Below are positions 42,747 to 53,200 of a DNA stretch of 64,000 bases, piece after piece. The DNA is from Desulfovibrio sp. JC022 (GTDB lineage Bacteria; Desulfobacterota; Desulfovibrionia; Desulfovibrionales; Desulfovibrionaceae): assembly GCF_010470665.1 (NCBI RefSeq), contig NZ_VOPZ01000001.1, positions 310,001 to 374,000 of the forward strand. The letters are read 5' to 3'. Position 1 is the stretch's first letter. Every line of letters starts with the position of its first letter. A model generated the notes under the pieces. The model searched no databases. It was given only the letters and a program-made list of their open reading frames with translations, and had not been told where the DNA came from. The translations under genes and the position numbers were made by a program.

Positions 42747-44498
42747 ATGAGTTTATCAAATGCAATGTCCATAGGTGAGAAGGCAGTAGCCAATGCGCAG
42801 GTCTCGATCAACACGACCAGCAACAACATCGCCAATGCCGAAACCGAGGGCTACCAGCGCGCCGATGCTGTTTACGACAGCACGGGCAACATCACTGTTT
42901 ACGGCGATAGTCTGGGTACCGGGGCGGACATTGTTGCGGTGCAGGCCAATTGGGACAGCTTTATTGAGAAGCAGTACCTTGCAGCCTCGGCGGATCTGGC
43001 CTCCAGCGAAGCTCAGAATAAATATCTTACCCAGATGGATTCCATCTTCAATCAGAGTGGAGGGGAAGGGCTGGCTGCGGCGCAGGATGAATTCCTGAGC
43101 GCATGGAACGACCTTTCCACCTACCCGGACTCTCTTGCTGAAAGGGAAGATCTGCTTGGTGAAGCGGATTCACTTATCTATGCGCTCAATTCAACGTCTT
43201 CGGAACTTAAGGATATGTCTGCCAGTGTTGAATCAGAAATTGTCGATCAGGTTAATACCGCCAACGAACTGATTGATTCTATTGCGCTGCTGAACGAGCA
43301 GATAGCAGCTAACTCCGAAAATTATGAACTGACCGCCAGCCGTGATCAGGCCATCCGTGAACTGGATGAATTGATCGGGGTGGAAGTGCTCAGCTACAGT
43401 GACGGACAGACCAAGATCTATACCGAGACCGGGCAACCGCTGGTGGAAGGGGAAGAGACTCATTACCTCGCCGTTGCCTACGATGATGATACTTCCAAGA
43501 CAGGACTGTTCTGGGAAAGCGGTTCCGGCGCACTGATCGACATTACGCCCATGAAAGATGCTGACGGAGACCCGGTTTCCGGGCGCACCGACAGCGGTTC
43601 CATTGCCGGATTGTTCATCACTCGCGACGATTACATTCAGCCCACTCTGGACAGTCTGGACGATTATACCTCGGCCCTGATCTGGGAAACCAATGTTGCC
43701 CATTCACAGGGAGCGGGCTTGGAGCATCACACTGCGGTTGAAGGTTCTTACGGGGTGGACGATCAGACAGCAGCACTTTCAAGCAGCGGGCTGGATTACG
43801 AAGACAAGATCACTTCCGGTGAATTCAATATCTACACCTATGATGCTGACGGCAATATGAGCGCAAGTTCCGCTATTTCCGTCGATCCTGCGACGGATTC
43901 CTTCGATGACGTTGTGGCGGACATTAACACAGCCTTTGCGGGAACCCTGACCGCTTCAGTTAATGCTGACGGCGAACTGGAAATTCAGGCTGTGGGCGAT
44001 GCTTCATTTGAGTTCGGGGAAGATAGTTCCGGTTTTCTGGCTGCTGCGGGAATCAATACTTTTTTTGATGGCAGCTCCGCGGGAGATGTTGCGGTCAACA
44101 ATTATGTTTCATCCGATCCTTCGCACCTCAATGCCGGAGAGGTAGGGGGGGACGGGACGGTTTCATCGGGAAGTAACTATACCGCCAAGTCCATAAACGA
44201 TTTGCTGAGTGAGACCGTATCAATAGGTGAGGGAGTCTCGGCAACTGATGCTTCACTGACCGAATATCTGGCTGCAATTGTTTCTGATGTGGGGGCGGCG
44301 GCATCCAAAGCGGAAACGCAGGTTACCTGTGACACTGCGGCGGCAGGGATTTATGCCGAGCAGCAGGAATCCGTCAGCGGCGTGAATGTGGATGAGGAAC
44401 TGGTCAATCTTACCAAGGCTCAGCAGCAGTACAGTGCTGCCTGCCAGATTATTTCAGTTACCCGCGATATGATCGATACCATTCTGGGCATTATGTAG
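42747..44498 (+). CDS. flgK: Flagellar hook-associated protein 1, FlgK
   Basis: A 583-residue junction protein between hook and filament. The N-terminus is MSLSNAMSIGEKAVANAQVS and then NTTSNNIANAETEGYQRADAVY, typical of FlgK. The C-terminus ends in ESVSGVNVDEELVNLTKAQQQYSAACQIISVTRDMIDTIL, the conserved D0 helix. The central part is acidic and Ser/Asp-rich. The start at 42747 agrees with the family start; a frame opening at 42681 would read through repeat sequence (GLSPRRAAGG). FlgL follows after 10 bases. Confidence 0.95.
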   Translation: MSLSNAMSIGEKAVANAQVSINTTSNNIANAETEGYQRADAVYDSTGNITVYGDSLGTGADIVAVQANWDSFIEKQYLAASADLASSEAQNKYLTQMDSIFNQSGGEGLAAAQDEFLSAWNDLSTYPDSLAEREDLLGEADSLIYALNSTSSELKDMSASVESEIVDQVNTANELIDSIALLNEQIAANSENYELTASRDQAIRELDELIGVEVLSYSDGQTKIYTETGQPLVEGEETHYLAVAYDDDTSKTGLFWESGSGALIDITPMKDADGDPVSGRTDSGSIAGLFITRDDYIQPTLDSLDDYTSALIWETNVAHSQGAGLEHHTAVEGSYGVDDQTAALSSSGLDYEDKITSGEFNIYTYDADGNMSASSAISVDPATDSFDDVVADINTAFAGTLTASVNADGELEIQAVGDASFEFGEDSSGFLAAAGINTFFDGSSAGDVAVNNYVSSDPSHLNAGEVGGDGTVSSGSNYTAKSINDLLSETVSIGEGVSATDASLTEYLAAIVSDVGAAASKAETQVTCDTAAAGIYAEQQESVSGVNVDEELVNLTKAQQQYSAACQIISVTRDMIDTILGIM

Positions 44499-44508
44499 GG
44501 AGGCATCC

Positions 44509-45717
44509 ATGAGAGTAAGTACATCACAGATTTATGATCAGAGCATGGGGAATATCAGTAATTCCCTTACTGATTATATGAATGCCACTAATAAGGTTGC
44601 CAGTCAGAAAAAGCTCAATACCCCGTCCGATGATCCGGCAGGTATGGGAAATGTAGTCAATCTGCGTAGCTATGATCAGAGCTTGGAAAGCTACTACAAT
44701 AATACCCAGTATGCCGAAAGCCTGCTGGGCAGTGCAGATGGCCTGCTCAGTGAGGCCAGCGAAATCATGATTTCCGCCAAGGAACAGGCCGAGCAGGGAT
44801 CAACCGGGACTTATACCGATGAACAGCAGCAGGCTATGTCCATAAATATGATGGGCTATCAGGATTCCCTGTTGGCTATAGCCAATGCCGAGATGGGTGA
44901 TGACTATCTATTTTCCGGTGAATCCACAGATACCGCGCCTTATGAATATGTGCCCGGAGTGACCATAACCGGGGATTCCCCTGCCAAGAGTGATTTTGTA
45001 AGTTTCGATGGGGAGCTTGATGATCCGGTGATCGTGGAATTTACATCTGACGGAACCATCGGCACCGATGCTGTGGATTACCGCTACTCATTGGACGGCG
45101 GCAGTACGTGGCTGACCGGGACCATGGACGGAACCGCCACTCCGCCCGATACGACCATGGAGCTGGGGGATGTTTCCGTGGAGATGAATGCCGGGACAGC
45201 GGCAACAGCTTATGATTCCGATGCCAAGATGGGCGGGCAGTTCGTGGTCCGTAACTCCATGCAGTACAATGGCGCAGACGAAGCCATGGCGGTCAATATT
45301 TCTGAAAGTACCGATCTGGAAGTCAATTCCGTGGGCAGTGAGATGTTCGGCGGTGTTGATCCGGCTACCGGAGAACCTTACCCGGAACCGAATATGTTTG
45401 AAGCCATAAGCGATTCTGTGGCCTACATGTGGATCGGCGATGAAAAGGGTACTGCGACAACCCTTGAGACCATAGATGACGGCTACAATCAGATGCTTAT
45501 TGAGGCCTCCAATGTGGGGGCACGGGAGCAGAAAGCGGATTTCACTTCCCAGAGCCTGTCGCTGACCCGTGAGCGGGTGGCATCCGCTGTCAGCGATGTG
45601 GAAGATGCGGACAGCACCGAATTGACCTTGGAGCTAAGTCGTACCGAATATATCTATAACGCGGTGCTCAGTTCCTCATCCAAAGTGATAAACATGTCCA
45701 TTATGGATTATTTGTAG
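44509..45717 (+). CDS. flgL: Flagellar hook-associated protein 3, FlgL
   Basis: A 402-residue flagellin-like junction protein. N-terminal: MRVSTSQIYDQSMGNISNSL and KKLNTPSDDPAGMGNVVNLR. C-terminal: FTSQSLSLTRERVASAVSDVEDADSTELTLELSR. The central domain (about 140-300) is longer than in enteric FlgL. Start: ATG preceded by GGGAGG. It lies ten bases downstream of flgK and ten bases upstream of fliD, so the three form one operon. Confidence 0.94.
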   Translation: MRVSTSQIYDQSMGNISNSLTDYMNATNKVASQKKLNTPSDDPAGMGNVVNLRSYDQSLESYYNNTQYAESLLGSADGLLSEASEIMISAKEQAEQGSTGTYTDEQQQAMSINMMGYQDSLLAIANAEMGDDYLFSGESTDTAPYEYVPGVTITGDSPAKSDFVSFDGELDDPVIVEFTSDGTIGTDAVDYRYSLDGGSTWLTGTMDGTATPPDTTMELGDVSVEMNAGTAATAYDSDAKMGGQFVVRNSMQYNGADEAMAVNISESTDLEVNSVGSEMFGGVDPATGEPYPEPNMFEAISDSVAYMWIGDEKGTATTLETIDDGYNQMLIEASNVGAREQKADFTSQSLSLTRERVASAVSDVEDADSTELTLELSRTEYIYNAVLSSSSKVINMSIMDYL

Positions 45718-45726
45718 GAGGCGGTT

Positions 45727-47457
45727 ATGGCTGTTGCTTCTGTTTCTACCGGATCATATCAGTCCACCAGTACTTCCGGCGGTTTTACTGTTAACGGCCT
45801 TGGGGACGGTACCGACTGGACCGATCTGATCAATGCTTCTGTGGAGGCTGAGAGCTATGAGCTGGATCAGTACAATGAAGATCTGGAGGAGGCGGAAGCT
45901 GCTTCGGAGCTTCTTGAGGCCTTGAACGAAGAGGTGATTGCTCTTTCTGCAACTTTGCAGGGCATGGATGAAATGGACGAATTTCTGGCTTATTCCGTTT
46001 CCACTACCGGGGATGGGGAAGTGCAGGCCTCCATTGAGGACGGGGCAACGGAAGATTCCTATAATCTGGTGGTCAATCAGTTGGCCCAGAAGGATGTCTG
46101 GATTTCCGAGTCCATGTCTATCTCCTCAGCTGACCAGCAGATCATATCATCCGATTCCTCCATCACCCTTTCCTATGCCGGGGAAGATATTTCCATGAAT
46201 GTCACCGCCGGGACCACTGCGCAGGAACTGGTGGACCAGATTAACAGTGATCCTGACTTTGACGGCAAGATCGGTGCCTCGCTGATCAGTGACGGCAGCA
46301 ACTATTATATCAAATTCAGCGGGCAGGACACCGGGGAAGATAACGCCGTGGGGCTTACTGACTTAAGTGCCATTGACGGATATTCATCAGGATCATTCAC
46401 TAATACCCAGACCGCCCAGAATTCGCAGATGAAGGTAGACGGTTTTCCCTCCGGTGCGGATGAGTGGATAGAACGGCCGACTAATACTGTGGATGACGTT
46501 ATCGACAATATGACCATGACCCTTAACGCCACTACCGATGCCGCAGGCGTCAACATAGGTGTCTCTTATGATACGGATGCCATGGTTGAAACTATTGAAA
46601 CATTTGTTTCAGAGGTCAACCAGTTGCTTTACGATCTGCTGGATATCACCGGGGAACTTACAGATACGGAGAACGATGAGGATAATACCAGTGTATACAT
46701 CAAGGATGCCACTCTTGATCTGGTGTACAGCTCAGTAAAGGACGCCCTCACTTCCGCCGGACTGGGTTTTTTGTATTATGACAGTGATACCGGAAAAGGG
46801 GATCAATTCGCTTCCCTGTCCGCCCTAGGCATTACAACGGACAGTACAGAAGGCTCTGCTACTTTCGGTCAGCTGCAGGTTGATTATGAAGAGCTTGAGG
46901 ATGCTCTTGCCAAGGACCCGGAAGCCGTAGCCATGCTTTTTGCCGCCAACGGAGAGGCGGAAACGGACAGTTCGGATCTGCGGGTCATATCATCCATTGC
47001 AGGTTTGACCGGGGCCGGGGATTATGACGTTGAGTATACGGTTTCCGGTGGCGCAATCACATCTGCAACCATTAACGGTGTAGATATGATGGTTGACGGG
47101 AATACCCTGCTTGCCGGGAGTGACAGCAATGCCAACGGTCTTTACCTTGAGGTCTCGGATTTGACGGACGGCAGTTATTCCAGCACAGTTACAGTGAAGC
47201 AGGGGAAATGCGGGCAGGTCGCGGACCTGTGTTCAGCCCTGACAGATGTATCCACCGGAAGCATCCCTCTGTTGGCTGCAAGTTATGACGACCTGACTGT
47301 TAAGCTTGAAAATGATATTTACGAGGAAGAAGCCCGTCTGGACGCTTATGAAACAGAGTTGAAGCGCAAGTATTCCGCTTTGGACACCATGCTGGCTTAC
47401 TATTCAGGACAGGAAGCCCAGCTCGAAACGACTTTGGCTTCACTTGATTCCAGTTAG
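45727..47457 (+). CDS. fliD: Flagellar filament cap protein FliD
   Basis: A 576-residue cap protein. The N-terminal FliD domain has the WTDLINASVEAESYELDQY pattern, and the C-terminal region has YVSGG-like spacing replaced by ALTDVSTGSIPLLAASYDDL, then a terminal coiled coil (ENDIYEEEARLDAYETELKRKYSALDTMLAYY). The protein is acidic and Ser/Asp/Thr-rich. Start: ATG preceded by GGAGG. It closes the hook-filament operon; no fliS or fliT follows. Confidence 0.9.
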   Translation: MAVASVSTGSYQSTSTSGGFTVNGLGDGTDWTDLINASVEAESYELDQYNEDLEEAEAASELLEALNEEVIALSATLQGMDEMDEFLAYSVSTTGDGEVQASIEDGATEDSYNLVVNQLAQKDVWISESMSISSADQQIISSDSSITLSYAGEDISMNVTAGTTAQELVDQINSDPDFDGKIGASLISDGSNYYIKFSGQDTGEDNAVGLTDLSAIDGYSSGSFTNTQTAQNSQMKVDGFPSGADEWIERPTNTVDDVIDNMTMTLNATTDAAGVNIGVSYDTDAMVETIETFVSEVNQLLYDLLDITGELTDTENDEDNTSVYIKDATLDLVYSSVKDALTSAGLGFLYYDSDTGKGDQFASLSALGITTDSTEGSATFGQLQVDYEELEDALAKDPEAVAMLFAANGEAETDSSDLRVISSIAGLTGAGDYDVEYTVSGGAITSATINGVDMMVDGNTLLAGSDSNANGLYLEVSDLTDGSYSSTVTVKQGKCGQVADLCSALTDVSTGSIPLLAASYDDLTVKLENDIYEEEARLDAYETELKRKYSALDTMLAYYSGQEAQLETTLASLDSS

Positions 47458-47481
47458 CAGACACGGGCTTGATTTAATGAA

Positions 47482-48285
47482 ATGAAAAATGACAGAACCA
47501 TAATTTACTCTTCGCCCATGGAGGGGCTGGAAGTTCTTTCATGCAGCAGCGGGCGCGAATTCAAGAGCCACCTGCACGATGGGTATGTGCTTTGGCTCAA
47601 TTCCGAGTCCGGGGAAAATTATAGCGTGAAGGGGAGTTCCGATATTTTGCAGCCCGGCTCCATCAGTATAATCGAGCCGGAAACCATCCATGCCAACAGC
47701 CCCTGCTGTATCGAGCGCAGGCATCTGCGCAGTTTTTATTTTTCCGAAGAATTTGTCCGTTCCTTGAATTTTAAATTACTGGGCCGGGAAAATGCAGTTT
47801 CGCCATTTCGCAACAGGCTGCTGGAAAATAAGCGGCTCTGGCAGGCTTTGTCCGGGCTGCACAATAAATTGCTCAGTCCCGCTGAAAAGCTTGAAGCAGA
47901 GGAAAATATTCTTTCCGTACTGTCCGGGCTGTACAAGCAGGCCGATGCCAAGGATATTTTACCCGGAAGCGAAGATAAGCGGGTTGCCATGGTTATCGAT
48001 TACCTGCATGCCCATATGGACAGCAGTCTCAGTCTTGCCGAACTCGCGGATCTTGTCGGGTGTACCGAGTTTCATCTGATCCGTATCTTCCGCAGCCACA
48101 AAGGTTTGCCGCCACATTCTTTCCTGATCCAATTGCGGCTTGAAAAAGCCCGCAGACTCCTTGCCGCTAATGCAAATATTGCCGATACCGCCGTGCAGTG
48201 CGGTTTTTCAGATCAAAGTCATCTGACCCGCCTGTTCAAGATCAGGTACGGGCTCACTCCCCGCCAGTATCAGAAGGCATTTTGA
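47482..48285 (+). CDS. AraC-family transcriptional regulator with cupin-type N-terminal domain
   Basis: A 267-residue regulator. The N-terminal cupin-like part (about 10-110, HLHDGYVLWLNSESGENY, GSISIIEPETIHANSPC) would bind an effector. The C-terminal 100 residues hold two helix-turn-helix motifs (SLAELADLVGCTEFHLIRIFRSHKGLPPHSFLIQLRLEKARRLL and IADTAVQCGFSDQSHLTRLFKIRYGLTPRQYQ). It follows fliD by 24 bases, but such regulators usually control transporters or catabolic genes; no partner is obvious. The ribosome site is weak. Confidence 0.88.
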   Translation: MKNDRTIIYSSPMEGLEVLSCSSGREFKSHLHDGYVLWLNSESGENYSVKGSSDILQPGSISIIEPETIHANSPCCIERRHLRSFYFSEEFVRSLNFKLLGRENAVSPFRNRLLENKRLWQALSGLHNKLLSPAEKLEAEENILSVLSGLYKQADAKDILPGSEDKRVAMVIDYLHAHMDSSLSLAELADLVGCTEFHLIRIFRSHKGLPPHSFLIQLRLEKARRLLAANANIADTAVQCGFSDQSHLTRLFKIRYGLTPRQYQKAF

Positions 48286-48295
48286 TGCGTGATCT

Positions 48296-48401
48296 GATGC
48301 GCTGCCGCGTTTTTTATTAAAAGATATGCCTCCGGCGGCCAAAGAAACTTTTGGGAAAAGTTTCTCTGGACACTTCAAAACTTTTTATTAGGGCTTCGCC
48401 G
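48296..48401. repeat. Dispersed intergenic repeat, copy C (left of csaA)
   Basis: GCCTCCGGCGGC (48328-48339) is followed by a perfect stem AGAAACTTTT / AAAAGTTTCT around GGG (48343-48365). The copy ends with GGGCTTCGCCG (48391-48401), the reverse complement of the CGGCGAAGCCC segment of copy B. Read on the opposite strand, this copy has the same layout as copy D. It lies 100 bases upstream of csaA. Confidence 0.75.
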
Positions 48402-48505
48402 GTTTAATTTTTCTAGATCGCAATTCATGTCAATTTTATTCAATATTGATAAGACAGAGATAGGTATTCTCTCTTCACGATAACAACTTCTGAAGGAGAA
48501 GAATA

Positions 48506-48844
48506 ATGGATACAATTAGTTGGAATGATTTTGAAAAGGTGGAGATCAGGGCCGGAAAGATAATCGAAGCGCGGGTATTTGAAGAGGCACGTGTTCCCGC
48601 CTATATCCTGCATATAGACTTCGGTCCGGAAATCGGCATGCGTAAATCCAGTGCCCAGATCACCAAACTTTACAATGTGGAAGAACTGCCCGGAAAGCTT
48701 GTAGTTGGGGTGGTCAACTTTCCTAAAAAACAGATCGGCCCGTTCATGTCCGAGTGCCTGGTGACAGGCTTTCATGATGAAAATGGAGACGTGGCACTCT
48801 GTGTGCCGGATAAGGATGTGCCGCTAGGGGCAAAGCTCTGTTAA
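48506..48844 (+). CDS. csaA: CsaA-type tRNA-binding / chaperone-like protein
   Basis: A 112-residue OB-fold protein of the Trbp111/CsaA family, related to the tRNA-binding domain of methionyl-tRNA synthetase. Motifs: FEKVEIRAGKIIEARVFEEAR, SSAQITKLYNVEELPGKLVVGVVNFPKKQIGPFMSECLVTGF and ALCVPDKDVPLGAKL. Usual CsaA length is about 110. In Bacillus it shows chaperone- or export-related activity; its role elsewhere is unclear. Start: ATG preceded by AAGGAG. The gene is framed by inverted copies of the dispersed repeat. Confidence 0.9.
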   Translation: MDTISWNDFEKVEIRAGKIIEARVFEEARVPAYILHIDFGPEIGMRKSSAQITKLYNVEELPGKLVVGVVNFPKKQIGPFMSECLVTGFHDENGDVALCVPDKDVPLGAKLC

Positions 48845-48870
48845 GGCTAGGTCGTTTCTATAAGCGATAG

Positions 48871-49017
48871 CGGCGAAGCCTTACTGAAAAGTTTGAGGGG
48901 ATGGGGTCTGGGGAAGGCCTGTAGCCGTTAACGAGAAGCTTTGCTTCGAGTCTTACGGATACTGAGAGCAGAGATGGAACTTTTCCCAAAAGTTCCCCTT
49001 CCCCAGCCGCCGGAGGC
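48871..49017. repeat. Dispersed intergenic repeat, copy D (right of csaA)
   Basis: It starts with CGGCGAAGCC (48871-48880), contains a perfect stem GGAACTTTT / AAAAGTTCC around CCC (48976-48996), and ends with GCCGCCGGAGGC (49006-49017). This is the orientation opposite to copy C, so the pair forms a large inverted arrangement around csaA. The central part (about 48900-48970) is not shared with the other copies. The right end lies four bases from the stop codon of the minus-strand MBL-fold gene. Confidence 0.75.
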
Positions 49018-49020
49018 ATC

Positions 49021-50139
49021 TTAATTCGTAGCGATTGCTAATTTCTGTTGCTCGGCAGGTTTCCACCAAGCACTATGGGTACTTTTACCGGGCATGCAGA
49101 TCTCACCCATCTGCGGGGTCAGCAGATTAATCCCTTGTTCTGCGGCCAGAGCAGAGACCCTGCGGATGGGCTCATCCCACTTGTGAAAAGCCAGATCGTA
49201 AGCCCCCCAATGTACAGGAATCATGTATTTCCCACCCAGATCAATGTGTGCCTGCACGGATTCATCGGGCATCATGTGTACGTCCTTCCAGCCTTTGTCG
49301 TAAGCACCGGATTCGATCATGGTCAGATCGAAGGGACCGTACTTTTCGCCGATTTCCTTGAATCGTCCGTCATATCCGCCATCTCCGGAATAGTAAGCGG
49401 AGTGGTCTTTCCCTTTGAAGACGAAAGAAGCCCAAAGGGTCTTGAACCTGTCCCCTAAACCGCGCCCGGAAAAGTGCTGCGAAGGAGCGGCAATGATTTC
49501 CACATCGCGGATGATGATGGATTCATCCCAGTTCAGCTCTACAATCTGTTCCGGCCTGCAACCCCACTTGCGCAGGTGGGAACCGACTCCCAGAGGCACG
49601 ATGAACAGCTTTATTTTCGGGGCTAAATACTTGATGGTGGACATTTCCAGATGATCATAATGATCATGGGAAATTACTACCGCGTCAACTTCGGGCAGTT
49701 CTTCCCGTGCGATGGGGGAGGGCTGGAAGCGGTTGACCGTGAACGGCACCGGGGAAGCATTGCCGAAAACCGGGTCGATGAGCAGACGCACCCCGTCAAT
49801 GTCGAGGATCATGGAAGAATGTCCCAGCCATGCTACCTGCAATCCTGCGGGATCGGGAGAAAAAGAATTTTTTGTAAGCTGGTGGAAGGGTAGTTTTTTG
49901 TCCGGTGTGCGGCTCAGGTCAAAGAAGAAGTTAATAGCCTTGGCAAAAGTGAATCCTTCAACAGTCATGTTCACCGGAGTCTCATTGGTGAAGGTTCCGT
50001 TTTTGTAATTAGCTGATTTTTCGTACATAAGGCTTTCCTCAAGAGAAGGGGCGTGGCCCATCTTGGAGCAGGCCGGGATTCCGATGGAAATCCCGGCTGC
50101 TGCCAGTAATGCGAATATATAAAGTATTGCTTTTTTCAT
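49021..50139 (-). CDS. MBL-fold metallo-hydrolase, exported (NAPE-PLD/RomA-like)
   Basis: A 372-residue protein. The N-terminus (MKKAILYIFALLAAAGISIGIPAC) is a signal peptide with a possible, non-ideal lipobox (IPAC). The metallo-beta-lactamase fold begins near WLGHSSMILDIDGVRLLIDPVF. The metal-binding motif is HDHYDHLE, with further ligands in PSQHFSGRG, YYSGDGGY and PVHWGAYDLAFHKW. This matches the group containing N-acyl-phosphatidylethanolamine phospholipase D and bacterial RomA-like proteins; the actual substrate is unknown. I chose 50139 because the signal peptide starts there; an ATG at 50169 is possible, and neither has a clear ribosome site. Confidence 0.85.
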   Translation of the reverse strand: MKKAILYIFALLAAAGISIGIPACSKMGHAPSLEESLMYEKSANYKNGTFTNETPVNMTVEGFTFAKAINFFFDLSRTPDKKLPFHQLTKNSFSPDPAGLQVAWLGHSSMILDIDGVRLLIDPVFGNASPVPFTVNRFQPSPIAREELPEVDAVVISHDHYDHLEMSTIKYLAPKIKLFIVPLGVGSHLRKWGCRPEQIVELNWDESIIIRDVEIIAAPSQHFSGRGLGDRFKTLWASFVFKGKDHSAYYSGDGGYDGRFKEIGEKYGPFDLTMIESGAYDKGWKDVHMMPDESVQAHIDLGGKYMIPVHWGAYDLAFHKWDEPIRRVSALAAEQGINLLTPQMGEICMPGKSTHSAWWKPAEQQKLAIATN

Positions 50140-50212
50140 TTTTTTGTTTTGCCTGTTAAGTTTGTCCATAGGAATTTAACAGGTAATTAATTTTTGCTCA
50201 TCAGACATAACT

Positions 50213-53200
50213 CTAGTTTTGGGGCTGAGCTGCCAATTTAGCGGCTTTGCGTTTTGCGACCCGTTCCTTCCAACTTTCCTGCACAGAACAGAGCGTAGGC
50301 ACGACCACCAGCGTAAGCACGGTGGCGATTGCCAGCCCGAAGATAACAGCCACAGCCATGGGGCCCCACCACTGGGAGGTTTCGCTGCCCATGTCCAGAC
50401 GCATGTTGATGAAGTCGAAGCTGACTCCTGTCGCCATGGGGATCAGGCCCAGCACAGTGGTGATGGCGGTGAGCAGTACCGGACGGAAACGGGTCAACCC
50501 GGCTTCGATAAGTGCTTCGCGGACATTGCGACCCTGTTCCTTGAGTTGCTCATAGTAATCAATGAGTACAATGGCATTGTTAACCACAACCCCGGCAAGG
50601 GAGAGTACCCCGACCCCGGTCATAATGACCCCGAAGGCTGTCCCGGTTATGAGCAGTCCGACCATGACACCCCCGAGGGAGAGGATGACCGCAGTCAGGA
50701 TGATAAACGGGGTGGCAATGGAGTTGAACTGGGTGACCAGTACTATAAAGATCAGGAACAATGCTCCGGCAAAGGCCTTTTCAAGGAACGCGGAGGCCTT
50801 GGCTTGCTCTTCCTGTTCCCCCGTGAATTTGTATGAATATCCGCGCGGCAGTTCGATGCCGGACACAGCCCTGTTGATGTCTCCAATGACTTCCTCGGCA
50901 AGGCGTCCTGATACATCGGCGGAAAGGGTCACTACTCTTTTCTGGTCAATGCGGTTGATTCCGCCCAGTCCGCCGCCCATGGTCACTTCAGCAAGGCTGG
51001 TGATGGGCACAGGTTCACCCTTGGGGCCGGAAACGGTGATGCGCTTGATGTCTTCAAGGGAATCCCGTTCTTCTTTAGGCAGACGGGCGATGATGTCGTA
51101 TTCGTCCTTGCCTTCGCGGTAGACACCTACCTTAAAGCCGTTGATGGCGGTCTTTACCGCCTGCGCAATGGTAAAGGCGTCGAGGCCCATTATGGCAGCC
51201 TTTTCTTTATCCACATCCACCCGGATTTCAGGCTTGGCAGAGATATAGTTGTCCTTTAAGTCCACCAATCCGGGGATGTTCTTGATGGTCCGTTTGAAAG
51301 AGGCCGCAATTTCACCCAACTGACGCAAGTCCTTACCGTATATTTCCATGTTGATGGCACTGCCGGTGGGCGGTCCCATTTTTTCCGGTTCGGCACGAAC
51401 TTCCGCACCGCGGATGGAATTCTGCAAGCGGTCACGGATTTCATTTGTGATTTCAGATGAAGGACGGCTGCGGTCCTGAATGTCTACGTAATCAAGCTTT
51501 ACGAGGCTGTAGTGGGTGCCGATTTCATCGGACTGCCCGGACTCCCCGGTGTTTGCGATGACGTATTCAATGTCCGGGTATTCAGCAGCGATTTTTTCTA
51601 CCACTTTTACGAACTGGTCTGAGGCTTCAAGATTGGTCCCAACCGGGGCCTTGATCTTTACATCGGACCGCTTGGGTTCTGTTTTGGGCAGGAATTCCAC
51701 CCCGCGTCCGAACATGCCGAAGCTGACTGTGGAGGCAATGAGGAATCCGAAGGAAAAGAGAACCACCAGAAACCTGTGATCCAGCGACCATTCAAGGATA
51801 GGGCGGTAAAACGCTTTGAGTGCTTCCATCATGCGGTCAATAAAACCGGGCTTGGCGTTTTCATCAATCTTGGGCACATCCTGAAACTTGGCTGAAAGCA
51901 CCGGGTTGATGACCAGTGCCACGAACAGTGACGCGATCAGGGCGATAATTACCGTGATGGGCAGGTAGCTCATGAATTCGCCCATAATACCGGGCCAGAA
52001 TACCATGGGAAAGAACGCGCCCACAGTGGTCAGGGTGGAGGCGATAACCGGCCATGCTACCTCGTCGGTGGCATCCATGGCAGCCTGATAGCGGGATTTA
52101 CCCATACCCATGTGGCGGTAGATGTTTTCAACCACCACGATTCCGTTATCAACCAGCATGCCGAGGCTCAGAATGAGCGAGAAGAGAATAACCATGTTCA
52201 GGGTGTAGGAGAAAATTTCCAGCACCGTGAAGGTGATCAGCATGGACAGCGGAATTGCCAGCGAGACAAACAGGGCTGAGCGTCCGCCGATAAAGGCGAA
52301 GACCACGATGAGAACCAGCAGCAGTCCGGTGATGATATTGTTCTGCAAATCCGCAACCATCTGGCGGATTTCATCGGATTGGTCGGCGGTGAGGTTGATC
52401 TTGAGGGTTGGCGGCAAAATCTGCTGCTCTTCCTTCAAAATTTCCTTGGTTGTATCAATGATGCGGATGATGTTTTCCCCGGCCCTTTTCTTTACTTCAA
52501 TGGTCACACTGCGGATTCCGTTGAAGCGACTTTTGGAGGTCGGGTCTTTGTAGTGGTCGCGGATGGAAGCGATGTCGCGCAGATAGATGGGGCGTCCGTC
52601 TTTTTCGTAAACCACGATTTTATCGATTTCATCCGGGTGCTTGAAATCTTCAGGCACGCGTACAAGGTATTTTGATTTTCCAATTTCAACAGACCCGCCG
52701 GGAGTGTTCACGTTGGCATTTTTCAGCGCATTCAGCAGGCTGGAAATGGGAATGTTGTAGTAGGCCACGCGGTCCATGTCGAATTCCACGTGGATTTCAC
52801 GCTCAAGGCCACCGATGATCTTTGCGTCGAGTACACCCTGTACCGATTCAATGCGGTCTTCCAGCTGCTCGGCAAAGACTTTCAGTCGCTTAAGGGAGAA
52901 TGGCCCGGACAGAACAACGTTCAGGATGGGCTGTTCCGAAAGGTTTACCTCGTTGATTACCGGCTCGTCGGGAAGGTCCGAGGGCAGGTCCGGCTTGGCC
53001 TGATCAACCTTGTCGCGCACCTTCTGCAAAGCGTCGTCAATGTCTATATCCGGGTTGAATTCGACCTTGATGATGGAAACTCCGTCATCAGAGATAGATG
53101 ATATTTCTTTGGTCCCGGAAAGCCCTTTCAGCTTGCGCTCAATGGGCATGGTGATCAGGGTTTCCATGTCCTCCGGGGCCACCCCTTCAAAATTTGTCTG

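Noticed and set aside
50219-50836. 205-codon plus-strand frame opposite the RND permease gene
   Set aside because: Antisense to a well-supported gene, His- and Gly-rich shadow sequence, no start signal.
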